Assembly: GCA_043755865.1 (NCBI GenBank)
Contig: JAYUSD010000024.1
Location: forward strand, 1 to 5,256
From: JANMDU01 sp043755865
GTDB taxonomy: Bacteria; Pseudomonadota; Gammaproteobacteria; Burkholderiales; Burkholderiaceae_C
Direction: 5' to 3'
Length of the DNA: 5,256 nucleotides
Position numbers and translations under genes: made by a program. Shown piece by piece: positions 1 to 4,044 of this stretch (positions are counted from its first letter, which is position 1; each line of letters begins with the position of its first letter). The notes under the pieces were generated by a model. The model was not told where the DNA came from and did not search any database. It saw only the letters and a list, made by a program, of their open reading frames with translations.

Positions 1-867
1 CTTGCCAAGCATCACATCGAATGCAGTATTGATCTGCCGCTCGCCGGCCATGGGGCGATACACGCTGCGACCAATATCGACGGCATGCTGCCTGATGCGG
101 CCTTCATCGGCGGGATTGGGCAGCAAGTTTTCTGCCAAGGCGCTGTGCAAGTTCATCAGCGTGAAGCGGTTGAACTGCGCTTGATCTAAATTGCTCACCA
201 TCAGCTCAATGGCTGATTTATGGTTCAAGATCATTTGTGTTTCTAGCGCAGCTTTACCCTGCGCGACTTGACCTTGTTCGATCAGCGCTCGCGTATCAAG
301 CCGCGAATAGGTGTTGCCTTCCAAATGGCTTGAAGCCCAAGACAGGTCAATCAGCAACCTACCCAATATCTCACGGCCGTACGTGCCCGCAGGTGCATCG
401 GCTTGCGCTGTCGTGCCCAATTTAAGTAATTGGCGACGCAAGGCGAGCGGCAAATAGGCCGTCTTGTTGGGCACATAGCTGTTTAAAAAATCGGCTTGAT
501 AGCCCACAGGCTTACGTGCCTGCACAGGGCGATCTATATAAGCGAGTATCTCGCTGCTGTCAGCGGATAAAACAATATCTGAGGGGAAGGCATCGCGGAT
601 TGCTTCGTCATCGTTTGGCGCGGGTGCCGCGCCATCGGTACCCATCGCTCCCGCCAAGAAGTACCGCCGAGCTCGCGCCTCACCTTGCGCTCTGACCAAC
701 CCAGCTTCTAATAAATGGCTTAGCGTGCGCTGCGCAGTGCGGCGGGTCACTTTTTTATGCAGGGTGAGTAGCTGCGCCAATGTCAAACCCGCATAAGCCT
801 TCGTTAAGCTGCGCAGCAATCGCCCTTCAACTGGCGATGCATCGGTGGCGCGATTTTCCGTATTCAT
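1..867 (-). CDS. Fic-family protein with N-terminal winged helix, 3' end outside the window
   Basis: The frame is open from an ATG at 867-865 to the left edge (289 codons), so the C-terminus is missing. Residues about 10-75 look like a winged helix-turn-helix. Residues about 128-200 match the Fic_N region and contain SSHLEGN (179-185), which fits the (S/T)xxxE(G/N) inhibitory helix of class II Fic proteins; E183 would be the inhibitory glutamate. ILNHKSAIELM follows (213-223), then LHSALAENLLP and IRQHAVDIGRSVYRP, typical of the helices and flap before the active site. The catalytic HPFxDGNGR motif would lie beyond the edge and cannot be checked. Fic enzymes usually transfer AMP from ATP to a target hydroxyl; the target here is unknown. 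An in-frame TAA lies eight codons before the ATG. A TTG between them is possible but less likely. No Shine-Dalgarno is visible, and the start sits in a repeat array. It lies 119 bp downstream of glmS on the same strand. Confidence 0.87.
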   Translation of the reverse strand, partial: MNTENRATDASPVEGRLLRSLTKAYAGLTLAQLLTLHKKVTRRTAQRTLSHLLEAGLVRAQGEARARRYFLAGAMGTDGAAPAPNDDEAIRDAFPSDIVLSADSSEILAYIDRPVQARKPVGYQADFLNSYVPNKTAYLPLALRRQLLKLGTTAQADAPAGTYGREILGRLLIDLSWASSHLEGNTYSRLDTRALIEQGQVAQGKAALETQMILNHKSAIELMVSNLDQAQFNRFTLMNLHSALAENLLPNPADEGRIRQHAVDIGRSVYRPMAGERQINTAFDVMLGK

Positions 868-887
868 GGCGCGATTATGGCGCAATT
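845..887 (-). repeat. Three inverted copies of the same 11-bp unit, extending into fic codons
   Basis: On the minus strand the same unit occurs at 887-877 (AATTGCGCCAT, one mismatch), 876-866 (AATCGCGCCAT, exact) and 855-845 (AATCGCGCCAC, exact). The middle copy supplies the first two bases of the fic ATG. The last copy encodes fic residues 5-8 (NRAT). Copy starts are 21 and 11 bp apart, so they stay close to helical phase. They face the seven plus-oriented copies at 893-969, giving ten copies in all with an orientation switch around 890. Confidence 0.93.
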
Positions 888-912
888 CTTAGAATCGCGC
901 CACAATCGCGCC
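868..912 (-). promoter_or_regulatory. 45-bp near-perfect palindrome abutting the fic start codon
   Basis: Arms 868-889 and 891-912 pair at 20 of 22 positions around the single base 890. In a transcript reading toward fic this would fold into a long hairpin that buries the whole ribosome-binding region and ends one base before the ATG. The pairing is direct from the sequence. A role in restraining fic translation, or as a two-fold symmetric operator, is inference. No U-tract follows, so it is not a standard intrinsic terminator for glmS. Confidence 0.7.
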
Positions 913-969
913 ACAATCGCGCCACAATAGCGCCATAATCGCGCCATAATCGCGCCATAATCGCGCCAC
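893..969 (+). repeat. Seven perfect-register tandem copies of an 11-bp unit
   Basis: Seven consecutive 11-bp units start at 893, 904, 915, 926, 937, 948 and 959. The consensus is AATCGCGCCAY. Units 1, 2, 3 and 7 end in AC and units 4, 5 and 6 end in AT. Unit 4 has one further change (AATAGCGCCAT). The array lies between the glmS stop and the fic start, beginning 17 bp after glmS. The 11-bp period is close to one helical turn, so every unit would present the same DNA face. No spacers are present, so this is not CRISPR. Likely roles are a multimeric operator for fic or a slippage-prone array; neither is shown directly. Confidence 0.97.
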
Positions 970-986
970 TTTACCAATGAAAACCT

Positions 987-1025
987 TTATTCAACGGTCA
1001 CACTCTTTGCGAGATTTCGTGGCTT
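987..1025 (-). other. attTn7-type target sequence at the 3' end of glmS
   Basis: The last codons of glmS encode KPRNLAKSVTVE and the stop. This is the conserved segment that TnsD of Tn7 and relatives recognise in many bacteria. In Tn7 the insertion point lies about 25 bp past the stop, which here falls near 962, inside the last unit of the 11-bp tandem array. No Tn7-like terminal repeat or transposase is visible, so the site appears unoccupied within this window. Target potential is inferred from the conserved sequence only. Confidence 0.5.
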
Positions 1026-2882
1026 ATCCACATCCGTCCCCTTCGCCAGCGCTGTGTGATATGCGAGCAATTGCAGCGGCACGACGTGGAGGATGGGCGA
1101 CAGAGCGCCGTAGTGCTCTGGCATGCGGATGACGTGTAGGCCTTCTCCTGGTTCGATATGTGTGTCTGAATCAGCAAGTACGTAGAGCACGCCGCCTCTT
1201 GCGCGCACTTCTTGCATATTGCTTTTGAGTTTTTCGAGCAGCGTATCGTTGGGGGCGACGGTAACAATCGGCATCTCGCTGGTAACGAGTGCGAGCGGGC
1301 CGTGTTTGAGCTCGCCTGCAGCATAGGCTTCAGCGTGGATGTAGCTGATTTCCTTGAGCTTGAGTGCTCCTTCCATCGCAATCGGCCAATGCAGGCCACG
1401 GCCTAAGAACAAAGCGTTTTCTTTTTTACCAAAATCTTCAGCCCAAGCGATGATTTGCGGCTCCAGCGCGAGCACGGCTTGCAGGGCCACGGGTAGATGC
1501 CGCATCTCACCCAAGTATTTTGCTTCTTGGGCGTCTGAGAGCAAGCCTTTGGTTTGCGCAATAGCCAGCGTGAGCAAGAAGAGGCCGGCGAGTTGGGTGG
1601 TAAAGGCTTTGGTAGAAGCCACGCCAATCTCCACGCCGGCGCGGGTGATGTAAGCATGCTTGCATTCGCGCACCATGGCGCTGGTGGCGACGTTGCAAAT
1701 TGTGAGCGTGTGCGGCATGCCAAGGCTTACGGCGTGCTTGAGCGCGGCGAGTGTGTCCGCCGTCTCGCCCGATTGGCTGATGGTGACGACAAGGGTGCGT
1801 GGATTGGGCACGGAATCACGGTAGCGGTATTCGCTGGCGATCTCTACATTGCAGGGAATTTTGGCAATCGATTCGAGCCAGTATTTGGCTACCGAGCCGC
1901 TGATAAAGCTCGTGCCACAGGCGAGGATTAAAACGTTGTCGATGGCTTTGAATGTGGCGTAGGCGCCTTCACCAGCACGGTGATTATTGGAATCCTCAAA
2001 CAGCTCTGGCGAGATGCCGACCAAGCCTTCCAACGTGTCGGCAATCGCACGCGGTTGCTCAAATATTTCTTTCTGCATGTAATGTTGGTAGGGTCCGAGC
2101 TCGGCTGCGCCACTGTGGGCATGTACTGTTTTTACGGGGCGCTGCTCTGCGGACAGCATCTTGCCGTCTTTGCCGGCTATCCAGTATTTGCCGATTTGTA
2201 GATCAACCACATCGCCTTCTTCAAGATAGATGATTTGGTCGGTCACGCCGGCAAGCGCCATGGCATCAGACGCCAAGAAATTTTCACCACCCACACTTCC
2301 CACACCTAGGATGAGCGGCGAGCCAGAACGTGCGCCAGCGATGCGATGCGGCTCGTCTTTATGGATCACGGCCAAAGCGTATGCGCCATGAAGCTGCGCA
2401 ATCGTCGCTTTTAGAGCTTCAAAAATATCACCGTCATACAAGGAATCAAGCAAATGCGCGATAACTTCTGTATCCGTCTGACTCACAAACACATAGCCTT
2501 TGGCTTGCAGCTGTTTGCGCAACGCATCGTGGTTTTCAATGATGCCGTTGTGCACCAAGGCGACACGGCCTGCCGCCTCCTCTTTCGCATTGGCGCCTGG
2601 GCTGAAATGCGGGTGCGCGTTATGTACAGCGGGTGCGCCGTGCGTGGCCCAGCGGGTGTGGGCGATGCCTGTGTTGCCTTCAAAGGGCTTGCCTTGCGCA
2701 GCATCCGTATCGATCTGCGCTTGCAGCTCGGCCACGCGAGAGGTGGTGCGCGCCCTTTTCAGGCCACCGCTGTGCACGGCCACGCCGCACGAGTCATATC
2801 CGCGATATTCCAAGCGCTGCAGGCCTTGGACGAGGATGGGGACGATGTTGCGCTGGGAAACTGAGGCGACGATACCGCACAT
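987..2882 (-). CDS. glmS: Glutamine--fructose-6-phosphate aminotransferase (isomerizing), glucosamine-6-phosphate synthase
   Basis: This cytoplasmic enzyme makes glucosamine-6-phosphate from fructose-6-phosphate and glutamine, the first committed step to UDP-GlcNAc for peptidoglycan and lipopolysaccharide. The class II glutaminase domain spans about residues 1-250: Cys2 is the nucleophile once Met1 is removed, followed by YRGYDSCGVAV (26-36), HTRWATHG (75-82), HNGIIEN (111-117) and SQTDTEV (134-140). The first SIS domain has ACGTS (321-325), SQSGET (369-374) and VASTKAFTTQ (421-430). The second has LKLKEISYIHAEAY (507-520) and GELKHGP (523-529); K508, E511 and H527 correspond to E. coli K485, E488 and H504. 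The C-terminus NLAKSVTVE carries the conserved lysine (K626). At 631 residues it is about 22 longer than the E. coli enzyme; an extra stretch of about 10 lies near 95-105, before the oxyanion motif. The CGIV start and a good Shine-Dalgarno fix the start. All catalytic motifs are intact. Confidence 0.99.
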   Translation of the reverse strand: MCGIVASVSQRNIVPILVQGLQRLEYRGYDSCGVAVHSGGLKRARTTSRVAELQAQIDTDAAQGKPFEGNTGIAHTRWATHGAPAVHNAHPHFSPGANAKEEAAGRVALVHNGIIENHDALRKQLQAKGYVFVSQTDTEVIAHLLDSLYDGDIFEALKATIAQLHGAYALAVIHKDEPHRIAGARSGSPLILGVGSVGGENFLASDAMALAGVTDQIIYLEEGDVVDLQIGKYWIAGKDGKMLSAEQRPVKTVHAHSGAAELGPYQHYMQKEIFEQPRAIADTLEGLVGISPELFEDSNNHRAGEGAYATFKAIDNVLILACGTSFISGSVAKYWLESIAKIPCNVEIASEYRYRDSVPNPRTLVVTISQSGETADTLAALKHAVSLGMPHTLTICNVATSAMVRECKHAYITRAGVEIGVASTKAFTTQLAGLFLLTLAIAQTKGLLSDAQEAKYLGEMRHLPVALQAVLALEPQIIAWAEDFGKKENALFLGRGLHWPIAMEGALKLKEISYIHAEAYAAGELKHGPLALVTSEMPIVTVAPNDTLLEKLKSNMQEVRARGGVLYVLADSDTHIEPGEGLHVIRMPEHYGALSPILHVVPLQLLAYHTALAKGTDVDKPRNLAKSVTVE

Positions 2883-2888
2883 GGGATG

Positions 2889-2893
2889 CTCCT
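2889..2893 (-). promoter_or_regulatory. Shine-Dalgarno of glmS
   Basis: On the minus strand AGGAG sits six bases before the glmS ATG (2882-2880). It is the only strong ribosome-binding site in the window and confirms the glmS start. Confidence 0.88.
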
Positions 2894-3048
2894 GTTAGAA
2901 ATATCTACAACGTGCATGCTAGGTCTCTGCTTAAAAAATATCTGATTGATTAATTAAATAAATTGAAATAAAATTTCATTTTTTCAAGAAACAGAAATTT
3001 AATTTCTAAATTTAAAAGAATTCAGAATTTAATTTTCCGAAAAATACC
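2894..3048. promoter_or_regulatory. AT-rich divergent control region between glmS and the Lrp-type gene
   Basis: This stretch must hold the promoters of both divergent genes, and 2931-3046 is strikingly AT-rich compared with the rest of the window. It carries three dyads centred at 2971, 3000 and 3031: TGAAAT-AAA-ATTTCA (2964-2978), AGAAATT-T-AATTTCT (2993-3007) and an imperfect GAATTTAATTTTC (3025-3037). The second and third are near copies of each other 31 bp apart. AT-rich dyads of about 15 bp repeated in helical phase are typical of Lrp/AsnC binding regions, so an autoregulatory operator is likely. An 8-bp palindrome TTAATTAA lies at 2950-2957. Many A/T-rich hexamers could serve as -10 boxes, so I do not call a specific promoter. 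No glmS ribozyme would fit in the short leader. Confidence 0.65.
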
Positions 3049-3525
3049 ATGCAAGAATTTGACGAAACCGACATTCGCCTGCTCCAAGCCTTGCAAACCG
3101 ATGCGTCGCCGAGCAACCAAGCACTTGCGACGATGGTGCATGTCTCGCCGCCCACCTGCCTGCGCCGCGTTAAGCGTTTGCATGATTTGGGGCTGATTGA
3201 GCGGCAGGTGGCCGTTCTCGATGCAGACCGACTCAAAGCTGTGATCGGCGCGGGGCTCACGGCCATTATTGAAGTGACCCTGACTGAGCAAACGGAACAC
3301 ATGCTTGCTGCGTTTGAAATGCGCGCGTCTCAAGAAGCCTCCGTGCAGCAATGCTATCGCGTCAGCCCCGGGCCTGATCTCATCTTGATTGCGCAAGTGC
3401 GAGACATGCCAGCGTATTTAGCATTAGCGCAGCGGCTGTTCACGCAGGACACGAAGGTGCGAAATGTAAAAGCATTTTTTAGCATGAAGCGGGTGAAGTT
3501 TTCTACTGCTTTGGCTTGGCTTTAG
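3049..3525 (+). CDS. Lrp/AsnC-family transcriptional regulator
   Basis: This is a 158-residue protein of the usual length and layout for the family. Residues 1-60 form the winged helix: FDETDIRLLQALQTDA, then a helix around 22-31 and the recognition helix around 33-46 (SPPTCLRRVKRL), followed by GLIERQVAVLD. Residues about 66-150 form the RAM dimerisation and ligand domain, with the loop YRVSPGPDLIL (103-113) and a final strand near KAFFSMKRVKFSTAL. Members assemble as dimers to octamers, wrap AT-rich DNA and often sense amino acids; the ligand cannot be told here. It is divergent from glmS across a region with phased AT-rich dyads, so it probably represses itself and may control glmS. The third dyad ends 11 bases before the ATG. 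There is no Shine-Dalgarno before the ATG (CCGAAAAATACC), so initiation may be weak or leader-independent. The next in-frame Met (residue 29) would remove half the HTH, so this start stands. Confidence 0.95.
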   Translation: MQEFDETDIRLLQALQTDASPSNQALATMVHVSPPTCLRRVKRLHDLGLIERQVAVLDADRLKAVIGAGLTAIIEVTLTEQTEHMLAAFEMRASQEASVQQCYRVSPGPDLILIAQVRDMPAYLALAQRLFTQDTKVRNVKAFFSMKRVKFSTALAWL

Positions 3526-3612
3526 GATCATTTTGGCTTGTTTGCCGGCGTATTTATTGCGTAGGGTGCTATTGTTTTTGTAGTGCTCGGAGTGCTTCCT
3601 TTTGGATCGACC

Positions 3613-3762
3613 GGCTACGAGGGTTGGGATTGCTGCGTCTGCCTCATGTACCCTGCGCGGGATTAGCGGCACCTGCCGCGGATAAGAGAACCAAAACGCT
3701 TCGCGTTTATTTAGCCTGTGCTGCGAAAATCGGCAGCCGCAGCAACCCCAACCCTCGCGGCC
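3613..3762. repeat. Inverted-repeat element A (31-bp arms, 88-bp loop)
   Basis: Arms 3613-3643 and 3732-3762 are inverted copies matching at 27 of 31 positions, the inner 24 at 22 of 24. The loop holds two perfect short hairpins: GCGGCA-CC-TGCCGC (3666-3679) and AAACGC-TTC-GCGTTT (3694-3708). The plan is that of a miniature inverted-repeat or REP/BIME-like element. It encodes no transposase. I see no clear target duplication. Arm divergence suggests it is older than element B, or under less pairing constraint. Confidence 0.75.
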
Positions 3763-3774
3763 TGTTTGGTGTGC

Positions 3775-3849
3775 GGAAGATCTTCGCGCCCCAATGTTGG
3801 CGACTGCGAACACTGTTTGCGTGCTGAGATTCGATCTTCCCTCGCCAAC
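3775..3849. repeat. Two interleaved 8-bp inverted repeats between elements A and B
   Basis: GGAAGATC (3775-3782) pairs perfectly with GATCTTCC (3833-3840), and GTTGGCGA (3796-3803) pairs perfectly with TCGCCAAC (3842-3849). The arms are ordered a-b-a'-b', which would allow a pseudoknot in RNA or single-stranded DNA. A small hairpin GCGAAC-ACT-GTTTGC, with one G-T pair, lies in the middle. Single 8-bp repeats can be chance; two interleaved ones between two larger palindromes are less expected. Function unknown. Confidence 0.5.
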
Positions 3850-3853
3850 CACC

Positions 3854-4026
3854 GGCCTGTGGGAGCCGTAACCCATACCATTTTCGGGCGGGCGATTTTT
3901 GCATCGCAGCGTCTGAAAACGAGCATCGTTTTCTTCTCGTCGTTGAAGGCGACGGGTGTCGCCATGCTCGCGAGAAGGAAGCATGAGCCCGCCCGAAAAG
4001 GGTATGGGTTACGGCTCCCACAGGCC
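3854..4026. repeat. Inverted-repeat element B (40-bp arms, 93-bp loop)
   Basis: Arms 3854-3893 and 3987-4026 are inverted copies identical at 39 of 40 positions; the one difference is A3880 against the C-G expected from the other arm. The loop contains hairpin GAAAACG-AGCAT-CGTTTTC (3915-3933) and a nested pair, CTTCTCG/CGAGAAG (3933-3939 with 3971-3977), enclosing GGCGAC-GGGT-GTCGCC (3948-3963). The whole 173 bp can fold as a long stem topped by a branched head. It ends 18 bp from the dehydrogenase stop codon. No coding capacity, target duplication or U-tract is visible. A MITE/REP-like mobile element is the best reading; an mRNA 3'-end structure for the dehydrogenase is the alternative. Confidence 0.9.
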
Positions 4027-4044
4027 CTAAGCACGCCAAGCTCT

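Larger units (their letters stand above)
3526..4044. other. 519-bp non-coding gap between convergent genes, filled with inverted repeats
   Basis: No frame here looks like a gene. The open frames on both strands are Arg/His-rich, run into lrp or the dehydrogenase in the wrong frame, and match no family I know. The first part (3526-3612) shows nothing recognisable, not even a convincing terminator for the Lrp-type gene. From 3613 to 4026 most of the sequence belongs to inverted repeats, listed separately. Both flanking genes end here, so insertion would disturb neither. Confidence 0.8.

Noticed and set aside
893..935. Tn7-like end, because minus-strand TGTGGCG resembles the TGTGGGCGG terminus
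   Set aside because: The resemblance is fully explained by the 11-bp repeat unit. No longer match, flanking duplication or tns gene is seen.
893..969. CRISPR array
   Set aside because: The units are 11 bp with no spacers and no cas genes are present.
2883..2960. glmS ribozyme or riboswitch in the glmS leader
   Set aside because: The leader is short and AT-rich, with none of the ribozyme's paired core. That ribozyme is also characteristic of Gram-positive bacteria.
3424..3984. 186-codon open frame on the minus strand in the convergent gap
   Set aside because: It overlaps the 3' end of the Lrp-type gene, crosses both palindromes, has biased composition and no recognisable domain or ribosome site.
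3854..4026. Element B as a standard intrinsic terminator
   Set aside because: The stem is far longer than usual, the loop is 93 bp, and no T-run follows on either strand.
3613..4026. Retron RNA or integron attC site
   Set aside because: No reverse transcriptase or integrase is in the window, and the arms do not show the short a1/a2 or R/L core box pattern.
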